From JAWKUK01 sp964402175 (GTDB taxonomy: Bacteria; Planctomycetota; UBA1135; GCA-002686595), in assembly GCA_964402175.1 (NCBI GenBank), contig CAYOBN010000014.1, positions 1 through 64,000 of the forward strand: a stretch of 64,000 bases of DNA. The letters run 5' to 3'. The notes beneath the pieces are model-generated. The model did not search any database, was not told the DNA's origin, and worked only from the letters and a program-made list of their open reading frames with translations. Position numbers and translations under genes: made by a program. Every line of letters starts with the position of its first letter. Positions within the stretch are counted from its first letter, which is position 1. Of the stretch, positions 52,264-62,414 are shown piece after piece.

Positions 52264-53406
52264 TCATGTCCCGCCGGGCTCCAGGTCCTTGCACCCGGGG
52301 CACGGCTGGAGCTCCGCGAGCTCTTCCGGGGTGAGCCCCGCGAGGTCCGCGGGGTCGATCAGCGCGTGCTCACCGAGGCCCGCGAGCGCTGCGGGATCGA
52401 GCAAACCGGCCGCCGCAAGGGCCTCGAGCTGCTCGCGCAGGAGCTCGCGCAGCGCCTCCGACAGTCCCTCGGCCAGCTCGGGCGAGAGCGACAGGCCCTC
52501 GGGCAGCGCGCCCGCGGACGCGGCGAGGTCGAGGCCCGCCTCGGCGAGCTCCGCCGCGAGCCCTGCGGGCAGATCGGCGAGGAGCGCCTCGAGGTCCAGC
52601 GGGCCCTCGGCGAGCTCCGCGAGGGCCTCGCCCAGCGCCGCCTCCGCGTCCGCACCGGCCGCTGCCCGCGCCGCCGCTTCCCCGAGCTGGGCGTCCGCGG
52701 TCGCGGCCGCGTCGAGCGCCTCTTCCGCCGTACGCTCCGCGCGCTCGGCGAGGCGCGCCAGCGCCTCGAAGGTCGCTTCGGGGTCCTCGGACGCGCGGGC
52801 CTCTTCGCGCAGGCGCTCGAGGGTCTCGCGCAGCCCGTCGCGGGTGTCGGGGGGCAGGGTGACCAACTCGTCGAGCGCTGCGAGCTGCGCCTCGACCCGG
52901 GCCAGGGCGGGTTCGAACACCGCGGGCGGCGGTCCGGCGGCCCCGGTCCGCAGCGCAGCGACCGGCACCGCCAGCGCGGCGGCGGCGAACGCGGCCCCAC
53001 CGAGCACACGCCGGGTGACGCGGCCGCGGTCCGCGCGGGCCCCTGCCGGCGCCGCGACGAGCAGCGGCGCGACCCGCTGGCCCCAGCGCGCGTCGTCGAC
53101 CTCGAAGGCCGTCACGAGCGCCCCGCTGCCCCCGGTGCCCCGGTCCAGCGCCGCCGCCAGGGTGTCGAGCCCGGGCGCCCGGCGCCGCGCGGCGACCCAA
53201 GCCGCCGCCGGCAGGGCGACCACCGGCGCCAGCGCGAAGGCTGCCCGGCCCGCATCGAGACCCGCCCCGAGGCGCAGGAGGAGCGCCAGCGTCCCGAGCC
53301 CGAGCAGCGCCGCCGCGCACCACGCGGAGCCGCGCTCGAGCGCGTCCTCGCGGATCGCGCTCCGGCGCAGCGCCAAGAGGCGGTCGTGGAGCTCGGGGTG
53401 GGCCAT
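52264..53406 (-). CDS. DUF4175-like membrane protein with Ala/Leu/Glu-rich helical tail
   Basis: A 380-residue protein. The N-terminal half has three hydrophobic segments (GSAWCAAALLGLGTLALLLR, AAFALAPVVALPAAAWVAA, RVLGGAAFAAAALAVPVAAL) as in planctomycete DUF4175-like proteins; the second half is a long Ala/Leu/Glu-rich helical, probably coiled-coil, region. It ends with PCPGCKDLEPGG, a C-x-x-C pair. First gene of the minus-strand operon that runs to 44267. The start (ATG 53406) lies 51 bases from the stop of the M28 peptidase gene. Confidence 0.65.
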   Translation of the reverse strand: MAHPELHDRLLALRRSAIREDALERGSAWCAAALLGLGTLALLLRLGAGLDAGRAAFALAPVVALPAAAWVAARRRAPGLDTLAAALDRGTGGSGALVTAFEVDDARWGQRVAPLLVAAPAGARADRGRVTRRVLGGAAFAAAALAVPVAALRTGAAGPPPAVFEPALARVEAQLAALDELVTLPPDTRDGLRETLERLREEARASEDPEATFEALARLAERAERTAEEALDAAATADAQLGEAAARAAAGADAEAALGEALAELAEGPLDLEALLADLPAGLAAELAEAGLDLAASAGALPEGLSLSPELAEGLSEALRELLREQLEALAAAGLLDPAALAGLGEHALIDPADLAGLTPEELAELQPCPGCKDLEPGGT

Positions 53407-53457
53407 CCCTGGAGCTTACGCGAGACGTACGCGGAGATTTTGCGCGCGCTGCCGGGA

Positions 53458-54936
53458 TCAGAACTTCGGGCTGTCGACCTGCAGGTCCTCGAGCATGCGC
53501 AGGACGACCCGGACGACGCGCGAGGCTTTGTCGTAGTCGATCTTGTCCGCGGTGTCCGTGACCTGGTGGTAGTCCTCGTGCACGTCCGTGAACAGGAACG
53601 CGACCGGGATCTTGAGGTTCTTCGAGAAGTTCGCGTGGTCCGAGCGCTCCCAGTACGCGTCGGCGCTGCCGATCCGCGTGAAGCCCTCGACCGGGCCGTG
53701 CCGCTCGACCGACTGGGCGAGCAGGTTGTACGCCTTGTGCTTCGACGTCGGAGTCACGAGGAGCTGGTCGGGAGCGTTGCGCCCGATCATGTCGATGTTG
53801 AGGTTGCAGAGCGGCTGCGTGCCTTCGGGCAGCGACGGGTTGAGCGTCCACGCACGCGAGCCCCAGAGCCCTTTCTCTTCGCCGGAGACCCAGATCAGCA
53901 TCACGCTGCGGCGCATCGGCCCGTAGGCCGCGAGCGCGTCCGCGAGCGCCAACATGCCCGTCGTGCCGGACGCGTTGTCGTCGGCCCCGTTGAACACGTC
54001 GCCATCGCTGTCGCGCACGCCGACGTGGTCATAGTGCGCCGAAATCAAGATGACCTCGTTCTTCAGCACAGGGTCCGAACCCGGCCAGAACGCGCAGACG
54101 TTCTCGAGGATCGCCTCGCCGCGCGAGGCGTAGTCGCAGCGCTCGGCGAGCCGCGCGCCGAGCGCAGCGCCCGGGGTGCGCTCGACCGGCAGCGCCTTGG
54201 CGAACTCATCGGCGATCCGCGGCGCGAGGTGCACGATCGGGAACCCGGCCGCGTCTTCGCCGCGCCGGCCGCCGGTCAAGCGCGTCTTGCGATAGGTCTC
54301 GTTGCGCTTGCTGAGCTCGGCGTACTGGCGCTCGACGTCGCCGAAGGGCAGGACGATGACGCCGACAGCGCCCGCGCCCTCGAGCGCGTTGAGCGCGCGG
54401 CGCGACGGCATCTTCTCGAGCGGCTGCAGGACGACCCACTTGCCCGAGGCGGTGAGCGCCGCAGGGTCGAACTCCTCCGTGCCGCCCCAGATGACCTCGC
54501 CCGCGACCTCGCGCTTGCCGAAGGCACCTTGGGCGAGGAAGTAGTCGCGCGCCCACTCGAGGGACATCGCGCGCTCACCGAGGGTCAGCGTCGCGCCCGT
54601 GTTGGCGACATCGAGGCCGATCTGCGGCCACGGGTATTCGTAGAGGAAGCTGCCGTTGCCGCCGCCCGGCTGGAAACCCAGCCGCTGCACGCGCGAGCGC
54701 AGGTAACGCGCCGCGATGCGCTGCTCGGGCGAGGGTGTATCGCGCCCGCGCAGCTCGTCCGACGCGAGGAAGAAGAGGTCCCCCTTCATGCGCTCGGGGT
54801 CGACGTTGTCGAGCGCGCGCTGGAGGGCGGGCGGCACGGCATCCTGCCGCGGGGTCAAGGCAAACGCTGCAGCGCCACAGAGCGCCAGCACGCAGAGGGG
54901 CGCGAGGACGCGCGGAAGCGGATTCGAAAGGTGCAT
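53458..54936 (-). CDS. M28-family zinc aminopeptidase, exported
   Basis: A 492-residue metallopeptidase. Signal peptide MHLSNPLPRVLAPLCVLALC. A PA-type insertion (about 140-250) is followed by the M28 catalytic domain with all expected residues: H301 (SAHYDHVG), D320 (NGADDNASG, bridging), E353 base and E354 ligand (SGEEKGLWG), D382 (NLNIDMIGRN) and H457 (EDYHQVTDT). It probably releases amino acids from peptides outside the cytoplasm. It stands 51 bases upstream of the DUF4175-like gene on the same strand and could be part of the same transcript. Confidence 0.92.
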   Translation of the reverse strand: MHLSNPLPRVLAPLCVLALCGAAAFALTPRQDAVPPALQRALDNVDPERMKGDLFFLASDELRGRDTPSPEQRIAARYLRSRVQRLGFQPGGGNGSFLYEYPWPQIGLDVANTGATLTLGERAMSLEWARDYFLAQGAFGKREVAGEVIWGGTEEFDPAALTASGKWVVLQPLEKMPSRRALNALEGAGAVGVIVLPFGDVERQYAELSKRNETYRKTRLTGGRRGEDAAGFPIVHLAPRIADEFAKALPVERTPGAALGARLAERCDYASRGEAILENVCAFWPGSDPVLKNEVILISAHYDHVGVRDSDGDVFNGADDNASGTTGMLALADALAAYGPMRRSVMLIWVSGEEKGLWGSRAWTLNPSLPEGTQPLCNLNIDMIGRNAPDQLLVTPTSKHKAYNLLAQSVERHGPVEGFTRIGSADAYWERSDHANFSKNLKIPVAFLFTDVHEDYHQVTDTADKIDYDKASRVVRVVLRMLEDLQVDSPKF

Positions 54937-55047
54937 CGGATGGGCTCTCCAGGGATAGGCGGGCGGCGAGGATACCGCGCGCGGCGCCGCCGCTGGAGGC
55001 GCCGACGCAGTCGTTACGAAGAGCGTGAGTCGGACTCGGGGCCCCGA

Positions 55048-57654
55048 TCAGCGCGGGGCGCAGCAACCGTGACTGCAACCGCCCAGCGAGCTGGCCTCCC
55101 CGAAGCCGGCCCCCGGGACTTGCGGAGCGGTCTCGAAGAGGGCCCCGAACAGCGTCCCGATCGGCGGCCCGGGCGGCAACGCGGGGATGGCCGAGCGCTC
55201 CAAGGGCGCCGGCGCGAGCGAGCGCTCGAGGACCCGCTGCAGCGTGCGCGCGAGCGGCTGCTGCGCCGGCAGCCCCTTCATTCCCGCGTAGAGCCGCGCC
55301 AGAACGAGCTCCAGCGCGTCCTGCACGGGACCCGCGGCGCGCGGGTCGAGCGCGGCGCGGCAGAGCTCCGCGACGACGACGCGGCGCACGACGTCGCGCA
55401 GCGCGACGAAGCGCGCCGATTCATCCGCCGGTGCAGCGCCGAGGACGATCACGCCGAACGGGCGCAGCACTTCGTCGAGTCCGGGCAACGAGCTGTCGCG
55501 CCGGTTCTGGTCGTAGATGCGCAGGAGTCGGGTGGGCTCCAACAGCTCCGCTGCGGTCGCACGCGCGAGAGCCGCCGCCGCGCCGAGGGCGTCGAACGTG
55601 GCGCCCGCGCCTCCCGCGAGGTCCTCGCGGCTCGGCTCGAACCCCGGCGGCAGCGGCGCGAGCATCGCGATGAGCTCCTCGGGGATGTCCAGCACGTCAG
55701 GCTCCAGCGTCGTCAGCAGCGCCGCGAGCGCTTCGCGCTGGCGCGCCCCATCGATCGGGCGCACCTCCGCGGCGAGGTTGTTCGCGAGGGCGTGTTCGAA
55801 CTCGACCCCACCGACGACCTTCGCGGCCGCCGTCACCATGTAGCGGTGATGGAAGTAGAGCGGCGTGAAGACACGCTGCAGCTCGCCGAGCGGCCGCTCC
55901 GGCGCGAGGCTGCGGCGACCGAAACGCGCGAGCGCCACCTCGCGTACCCGCAGCGCGTCGGCGAGGCCCACGACCGGGTCCGCCCCATCGTCCCAGAGGC
56001 TCGCGCTGGGCAGCGCAGCGCCCGCCGGGCGCGCGTCGTCGTCGGAGTGGTAACGCAGCCCGCGCTCGGCGGCGCTGCGCAGGAGCGCCTCGCGCTCTTC
56101 GCGTCCACGGCGGCCCTCCGCCGATTCGCCGTAGAGGTGCGCGATCGCGTAGCGATCCCACACACCGATGCCGACGCCGTACGCGTCCGACAGGTCGAGC
56201 CCGCCGTCTTCACGCAACTGCACCCGCGGCGCGGGGTAGTCCATGACGGACGCACGCCCCGCAGCGCTCGCAGCGAAGTTGTGCGCCAGGCCGAGCGCGT
56301 GCCCGACTTCGTGCGCCGCGAGCTGCCGCAGCCGCGCGAGCGCGACGCGCTCGGGGTCATCGCTCGCGCCGGTCCCCGTGCGATCGGCCCCGACGAGGCC
56401 TTCGAACAAAAGGCGATCCTGGCGCACGCGCTGCGAGCCGAGGGTGACGTGCCCTTTGATGATCTCGCCGGTGCGCGGGTCGTGGACGGGGTTCCCGTAG
56501 GACCAACCGCGCGTCGAGCGGTGCACCCACTGGATGACGTTGTAGCGCACATCGAGCGGGTGGGCGCCTTCGGGCAGGAGCTCGACGCGGAACGCGCCGC
56601 GGAGGCGGGCGGCGTCGAACGCTTCGGCCCACCAACCGGCCCCTTCGAGGAGCGCGGTGCGGATCGGCTCGGGGGCGCCGCGGTCCACGTAGAACACGAT
56701 CGGGTCGACGAACGGCGATTCTGCCGACAGCGGGTCGATGCGCGTCAGGCGGTGGCGCAGGGCGAGGCGGCGCTCGAGCGGCGCTGCGATCGGCGCCGCG
56801 TGATCGATGTACGTGAGCGCAAGCGCTCCGGCCCGCGGGTCGTAGTCGCGCGGCGCGTAACCCGCCTGCGGCAGGCGGACGAACGAGTGGTGCTGGACCA
56901 GGGTCAGCGCCGTCGGATCGGGGGTGTGGGCGCGGACGCGGGGGCCGGGGTTCTCGCTCGTCAGCGTCACGAGCGCGTCGAGCTCCACGTTGTCGGGGAA
57001 TACAAGTGTATTCGCAGCGAGAAGGAGCGAGCGCGCGGGGTCCACCGTGAACGCGCCCTCCCCGCTCGCCGCGAGCGAACGCGCGACGCCGTACCGGTCG
57101 CCGACCAGCCAGTCCGTCACATCGACCGACAGCCCGCCGTCCGGCAGGACCGTCACGGCGTCCGTCGACCAGAGCACCGAGGTCGCGTACGAATCGCGTC
57201 CGGCGCGGCGCTCTTCGGGGTCGGTGGACACGGCGCGGTACGCGAGGTTCGGCGCCTCGACGAGCACGCGCGGACCGATGCGACGGAAGCGCACGAGGCG
57301 CGCGGGCTGCAGGGCCCCGCGGTCGAGGCCCAGGTCGTTCGAACCGACCCCGGTCGTGATGCCGACGACGTGCAGGACCTCGAGGGCGAGCCCGTCCATG
57401 TCCGGGGGCGGCAGCTCGAAGCGCACGCGGCCCGCCGCCGCATCGAGCGCGACCGGGAAGAGCCCCATCAGGCGGGTGAGCGCCTGTGCCCCGGGCTTCG
57501 CCGTCGCTGCGCTCGGACCGGCGCCGGGGCCCGCGCTGGAGGCCGAAGTCGGAGCGGTCGGTGCCGCGGCTGCGCGCTCGGTCGCAGGGGCCTGGCACGC
57601 GACACCCAGGAGGATCAGGGCCGCGCAGAGCGCGGAGAAGGAGGGAGGACGCAT
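55048..57654 (-). CDS. Zinc-dependent metalloprotease (DUF5117/DUF4953-type), lipoprotein
   Basis: An 868-residue exported protease. The ATG at 57654 gives MRPPSFSALCAALILLGVAC, with a lipobox Cys20, then a low-complexity linker. A beta-rich N-terminal domain (about 60-300) precedes the metzincin-type catalytic part with HEVGHALGLAHNF at 448-460 (ligands H448, H452, H458; base E449) and the following SVMDYPAPRV Met-turn. The C-terminal half is helical and ends GGCSHGCCAPR, a cysteine-rich tail. In this family TonB-linked and lipoprotein forms are common; the substrate is unknown. It is divergent from the CgeB-like gene at 57682, with only 27 bases between the start codons. Confidence 0.88.
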   Translation of the reverse strand: MRPPSFSALCAALILLGVACQAPATERAAAAPTAPTSASSAGPGAGPSAATAKPGAQALTRLMGLFPVALDAAAGRVRFELPPPDMDGLALEVLHVVGITTGVGSNDLGLDRGALQPARLVRFRRIGPRVLVEAPNLAYRAVSTDPEERRAGRDSYATSVLWSTDAVTVLPDGGLSVDVTDWLVGDRYGVARSLAASGEGAFTVDPARSLLLAANTLVFPDNVELDALVTLTSENPGPRVRAHTPDPTALTLVQHHSFVRLPQAGYAPRDYDPRAGALALTYIDHAAPIAAPLERRLALRHRLTRIDPLSAESPFVDPIVFYVDRGAPEPIRTALLEGAGWWAEAFDAARLRGAFRVELLPEGAHPLDVRYNVIQWVHRSTRGWSYGNPVHDPRTGEIIKGHVTLGSQRVRQDRLLFEGLVGADRTGTGASDDPERVALARLRQLAAHEVGHALGLAHNFAASAAGRASVMDYPAPRVQLREDGGLDLSDAYGVGIGVWDRYAIAHLYGESAEGRRGREEREALLRSAAERGLRYHSDDDARPAGAALPSASLWDDGADPVVGLADALRVREVALARFGRRSLAPERPLGELQRVFTPLYFHHRYMVTAAAKVVGGVEFEHALANNLAAEVRPIDGARQREALAALLTTLEPDVLDIPEELIAMLAPLPPGFEPSREDLAGGAGATFDALGAAAALARATAAELLEPTRLLRIYDQNRRDSSLPGLDEVLRPFGVIVLGAAPADESARFVALRDVVRRVVVAELCRAALDPRAAGPVQDALELVLARLYAGMKGLPAQQPLARTLQRVLERSLAPAPLERSAIPALPPGPPIGTLFGALFETAPQVPGAGFGEASSLGGCSHGCCAPR

Positions 57655-57681
57655 GGGACCCCTGGAAGTTACGCTCCGCGC

Positions 57682-59265
57682 ATGACCACCGCACGCGGGT
57701 CCGGCCTCGATCCGACCCTGGAGACCAATTTGGTGTCCCTTCGTGAGCGCGACGAGGAGCTCGTCCGCCGCCTTCTGCTCCCTGTCCGGGGAGACCACGT
57801 CATCGTCGGCGGGCCCAACCCGAGCCTGTATCGGAGCCACCACACCCTCGAGGAGTTCACGGTCGCGAGCCAGGACCTCGAGGCGAGCGTCGCGGACGTC
57901 CGAGACGGCGACGAGGTGTTCCTGTTCGGGGTCAGCCTCGGCGAGCAGCTCGCGCACCTCTTGCGGACCCGCCCGACGTGCAAGATCACGGTGTGGGACC
58001 GCGATCCGTGGCTGTTCCGCTTGACGCTGCAGCGCCAGGACTATCGCCATTCCCTGCGGAGCGGGCGCGTGCGCTTCGCGCTCGGCGCGGACCTCGTGGG
58101 CCAGTTCGACGGCCTCGCCGCGAAGCGCCTCGTCGTGCACCCATTCTTCCGCCACCAATACGCGGAAGAGCTGCAGCTCGTCACCGCCGCCGCCGCGGGG
58201 CAAGTGCCGCGCGGACCGTGGACCGCGCTCGGCATGGGCGGCTTCGTGGTCAGCGACGTTGCAGAAGCGCTGCGCGCAGAGGGCCACGCTACGTTCCCGT
58301 TCGAAGTGCAGCGCTGGGCGCCGGAAGAGACCGCCCTCGCGCTACGCCGCCTGCGCCCGTCGCGCCTCGTGATGGTGAACTACGTGCGCGAGGTCGCCGA
58401 AGTGTGTGACGCCGAGCGTGTGCCGCTCGTCGTGTGGGAGATCGATCCGTCGACAGACCGCACCGCCACCGTCGTCGGCTCCGGCCAGAACGTCCGGCTG
58501 TTCACGTACCGCGATTCGAACGTCGCGCTCTACCGCACGGCAGGCTTCCCGCACGTCGTGCACTTGCCCCCCGGGAGCGACACGACGAAGCGTCACCCCG
58601 TCGAGCTGACCGACGACCAGCGCGCTTGGTTCGGCGCAGATGTCTGCTTCGTGGGCTCTTCGCTCGCGGGGCCAGCGCGGAAGTACCGCAAGCTCTTCCT
58701 GCAGCTCCACGCTTCGTTCGACTCGATCGGTCAAGAGACCTTCGAGCAGACCGAGGCGCGCCTCGACGAGATCCTGGCGCTCGAGCGCATGGACTACTCG
58801 ACGTCGCGCATCATCGAGCTCGTAGAGGAGCGCTTCGCCGACTTCCTGGCCGCTGCGCGCAGCCAGCAGACTCAGGTCGACCCCGCGAAGTGGGTCGCCG
58901 AGATCGCCGCCTCCGAGAAGCGACTGCACTACGTCAACGCGCTCGGCCGCTTCGGCGTGCGTGTTTGGGGCGACCGTGAATGGGAGCGCGTCGAGTCCAT
59001 GGGCGGCGGCGCCCGCTATCTCGGCACCGCCGGTCACGGACGCGAGCTGACGCTCGTCTACAACGGCGCACGCATCCACGTCGACATCAACCGCAGCTAT
59101 CAGACCGACGTCATCCCGATCCGCGTGTTCGACGTCCTGGCCTGCGGCGGCTTCCTGATCGCCGAACACTCTGCGGAGCTCGCGGAGCTGTTCAAGATCG
59201 GCGAAGAGCTCGAGGCGTACCACACACTCGACGAGCTCGAGCAGAAGGTCGAGCACTACCTGGCC
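57682..59265 (+). CDS. CgeB-like glycosyltransferase (3' end lost in the sequence gap)
   Basis: The first 528 codons of a glycosyltransferase; the end lies in the N run. The N-terminal half is a Rossmann-like region with AVADVRDGDEVFLFGVSLGE-type repeats (here SVADVRDGDEVFLFGVSLGE) and RLVMVNYVREVAEV. The second half shows CgeB/Glyco_trans_1_2 features: VWEIDPSTDR, LFTYRDSNVALYRTAGF, DVCFVGSSLAGPARKYRKL, and the terminal block DINRSYQTDVIPIRVFDVLA with CGGFLIAEHSAEL, where family members contact the nucleotide sugar. It would decorate a glycan or surface polymer. Next to it, beyond the gap, is an STT3-like protein, but the distance is not known. Confidence 0.8.
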
Positions 59266-59365
59266 NNNNNNNNNNNNNNNNNNNNNNNNNNNNNNNNNNN
59301 NNNNNNNNNNNNNNNNNNNNNNNNNNNNNNNNNNNNNNNNNNNNNNNNNNNNNNNNNNNNNNNNN
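59266..59365. other. Assembly gap (100 N)
   Basis: Exactly 100 N, a conventional length for a gap of unknown size. The CgeB-like gene runs into it from the left and the STT3-like gene from the right, so both lack their C-termini and the two sides need not be adjacent. Confidence 0.99.
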
Positions 59366-61192
59366 CGCGCCGCGCTCTGCGACGAGTTCGAACTCCGCGG
59401 GCATTGCGTCAGGTGGACCCAGGAGCGCGGCCAGCGCGCTGCCCGCGCGGCGTGGGTCGGTGTCTGCGGGTAGTCCGGCTGCAAAACGGGTCGCGCGCAG
59501 ATCGACGAGCGTCCGCGCATCGAGCAGCAACCACTCGCACCGGACCTCGGTGCGCATGTACGCCGCCAGCGCTGCCGCGTCGGCGCGGTAGAGCCGATCG
59601 AAGAAGCGGTGCACACGCGCACGCGCCGCGGCGGTCTCCCACTTCGGTTGCAGGACGATCGGCCGGTCGTGATCCGCGAGCAGCGCTGGCCCCAGGAGGA
59701 AGTCCGTCAAGACGGGCTGGCCAGCGGGCACCGTTCGCTCCACCAGCGCCACGAGATCGCGGCGCTCCTCAAGCGCAGCGAGCGGCCGGTACCACGGGAC
59801 GCTGTGGCGCGTCACGAAGCCCGCCCAGAGCAGCGCTTGCAGCGCCACCAGCGCCACGGCGGCGCTGCGCCCGAAGCTCGCCTGACCCGCGCGCGCCATC
59901 GCGCGCGCCGTGAACACGAACGCGATCGGCACAGCGAGCGCCGCGAACGCTGCGGCGCGCTCGGCCAGCACAGCGAGCCCCACCGTCGCGAGCAGCGCGA
60001 CGACGACAGCCAGCGATCGAGCCTGCACCGCCCGCCGCGTGAGGACCGCGACCAGCACCCCCGAGGCCCACAGCGACGCGACGACCAAGGGCGCGCCGAG
60101 CTGCGCGACGAGCGCCGCGAGGCCGAGCCCTTCGAAGGGCCCTTGCCACATCAAACGCACGTCCGGCGCGAGCCGCGTCGGGTCCGCGGGCAACACACCG
60201 CCGTGCTCGAGCTTCGCGAGGAGCAGCGCGCCGACGTGATCCAAGTCCGCGCCGACGATGGCGCGCCGCACGAGCGCACCTGAGGCGAGCACGCCGAGCC
60301 CTGCTACGCCGCGGATCCGACTGGCGCTCTGACGCGCCGACAAGAACAGCGCGGTCGCGCACGTGACGGTCGCGGGGAACGAAAACGCGACCCCTTTTGC
60401 ACGGGCCGCGGGCACGAGGAGCGCTGCGACCGCGAACGCTGCGGAACCGAAGGCAAAGAGGCGCGGTGCCGCGCTCGAACGCTGATCTCGGGTGAGGCTG
60501 AGGCCCGCCGCAGCGAGGGCCAGCGCCAGCGCGTTCAAGCCCACGCCCGCACCGTGCCAAGTCGCGGCCGCGGCGGCGGCGAGGATCCCCGCGAGCGCGG
60601 CGTAGCGAGTTCGCTCGGTGCGCGCCGCGCGCGCGCTGGCCCAGGCCGCCGCGGCGAGCAGGGGCAGCGAGAGGTCCTCGCGCATGAAAGCGAGCCCCAC
60701 CGTGCGGTACGCCGCGGGAAGGACGGTGTAGAGCAGCGCCGCCCCCAGCGCCGCGCGGCGCGAGCCGAGGAGCTCGACGGTTGCGAGATACAGCGCGAGC
60801 GCCACTAATGCGGCCGTCAAGGCAGCGACGACGGTGGCGACGACGTGCAGCGGGGTCTCGGGCGCGAGCCGCGCCGCCGCTGCGATCAGGAACTCCTGGC
60901 CGACGGAGAACTCGCGCCAGACATCGGTGGCCTCGGGCCACGCGATCCGCGGATCAGCGCCGAGCGCCGGGGCGCCGCCCTCTTGCACGCGGCGCGCGAG
61001 GTACGCGAGCTCCGCGGGGTCCGAGCGCAACATCCCGCGCGGGTCCGCGGCATCGAAGCCAGGGTCTTCGAAAGCGAGCTGCACACGCAGCACCGCGCCG
61101 AACAAGACGAGCGCGAGCGCTCCCAGCAGGGCCAGCAAGCCAGCCCTGGCCGAGCGACGCGCAGGTTCGGTCACGGGAGGCGGCGCAGGCAT
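59366..61192 (-). CDS. STT3-like membrane protein (3' end lost in the sequence gap)
   Basis: The first 609 codons of a membrane protein with about twelve hydrophobic segments. It has the layout of oligosaccharyltransferase STT3/PglB: after the first helix an acidic loop (FEDPGFDAADPRGMLRSDPA), then PRIAWPEATDVWREF, and RTVGLAFMREDLSLPLLAAA resembling the second conserved acidic loop; a C-terminal soluble part begins near WYRPLAALEERRDLVALVER. The canonical WWDYG motif is not visible, but it may differ or lie in the missing part. The assignment to the family is tentative; it may transfer glycans. Start ATG 61192. Confidence 0.65.
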
Positions 61193-61226
61193 CGTGCCCG
61201 TGAGGATAGTCGATCGCGGAGGGCGC

Positions 61227-62360
61227 TCAGCCGCCGAGTAACCCGCCGAAGCCGCCGCTCTCGCCCGTCAGGGGCCGCCGCAGCGTCAGCTTCTTGCCCG
61301 CCTCTTGGCCAGCGCCGAAAGCTTCGCCGCGCTGGCCCCCGCCGCGCTGCGTCGTGCGGATGCGCGGATAGTGGTAGCGATAGAAGGCCGTGAGCGCGGG
61401 ATCCCCGCGCCACACGAGCGCGTTCTCGCCCGCGAGGCGCGCAGACTCCTCGGCCGCGAGGCGCTTGCGGAAGCCGACGACGACGCCCTCGAAGAACTGC
61501 AGGCGGTCGCGGTCGCCCGTGATGCCGTTGCGCAGGCGGTGCTCGCGCCAGAGCCCGGGCAGGACGCTCGAGATGTACGCGTACACGTATTCCGCCATCG
61601 CGAGGTTGGCTGGCGTGCCGAAGACCTCGTAGGTGCTGCCTTCGATGTCGAGGCGGCTGTCGTAGCTCGCGACTTGGATCACCTCGACGAAGAAGAACTC
61701 GGGCAGGAGCCCGAACAGCGCGGACTCCCAGCCGTGCCGGCGGCGGCTCACACCGCCCATCGTGCGCGACTCGAAGCCGCGTGCGCGGTTCGCTGCGACG
61801 ACCTCGACGTTGTACTCCAGCATCAGCGCGCGCGCCTTCTGCACCGCCGAGGCCGCTTCGTGTTCGTTGGGCGAGTTACCGAGCGCGAGCAGCTTCGCGA
61901 TGCGCCGCATCAAGCGCTCGGTCCCTTCGCTCTCCGTGGGCGCCACATCGACGCCATCCGCCGGCTGCCCCAGCCCATCGGACACCCGCACCCGAGCGGC
62001 GGGGTCCGCGCGCAGGATCTCGCACGCCTGGCGGAACGCGCGGCCGTGGGCGGTCTCGTCGTGCGCCCGGAACACCTCGTCCGTGAGCTGGTGCGCCATC
62101 TCGTGGCGCAGGGTCGCGAGCACCGCGTGCCAGCTATCGCGGAAAACGTGCCCGTACGAGATGCGCAGCTCGCGGGTCTCGGGGTGCCACGACCCCAGTC
62201 GCTGGCCCATCGAGCACACTTGGATGACCGGGGGCACCATGCGCCCCTTGACGTACATTTCGTTGTAGTCGCGCCAGGCATCGGCGAGCCGCCAGGCAAT
62301 CGCCTGGCACCGCATGCGCTCGACGTAGTCCTTCGGATAGCTCGATTCGTCCACGGACAC
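61227..62360 (-). CDS. SprT-like zinc-binding protein with DUF2786 domain
   Basis: About 377 residues. Near the N-terminus a SprT-like domain has HEMAHQ (86-91 if the GTG at 62360 is the start; a GTG at 62354 is also possible), with a third ligand in AHGRAF (H105). It is followed by a DUF2786 segment (RIAKLLALGNSPNEHEAASA, VQKARALMLEYNVEV), often seen in phage or stress genes, and a C-terminal part of unknown role that ends in a Gly-rich tail. The in-frame codons farther upstream overlap the start of the divergent gene at 62415, so they were excluded. Predicted to be cytoplasmic; it may bind DNA or cleave proteins, but that is inference. Confidence 0.7.
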   Translation of the reverse strand: MSVDESSYPKDYVERMRCQAIAWRLADAWRDYNEMYVKGRMVPPVIQVCSMGQRLGSWHPETRELRISYGHVFRDSWHAVLATLRHEMAHQLTDEVFRAHDETAHGRAFRQACEILRADPAARVRVSDGLGQPADGVDVAPTESEGTERLMRRIAKLLALGNSPNEHEAASAVQKARALMLEYNVEVVAANRARGFESRTMGGVSRRRHGWESALFGLLPEFFFVEVIQVASYDSRLDIEGSTYEVFGTPANLAMAEYVYAYISSVLPGLWREHRLRNGITGDRDRLQFFEGVVVGFRKRLAAEESARLAGENALVWRGDPALTAFYRYHYPRIRTTQRGGGQRGEAFGAGQEAGKKLTLRRPLTGESGGFGGLLGG

Positions 62361-62414
62361 AGGATCTACGATCTCTCGGTGTGCGTCCAACCCGGAGGCG
62401 CCGATACTGCACGC

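Noticed and set aside
51928..59913. Plus-strand open frame of 2661 codons
   Set aside because: It lies antisense to the DUF4175-like, M28 and metalloprotease genes, reads through the N run, and gives Arg/Ala/Glu-rich low-complexity sequence; it is a by-product of high G+C. Only its part from 57682 is a real gene.
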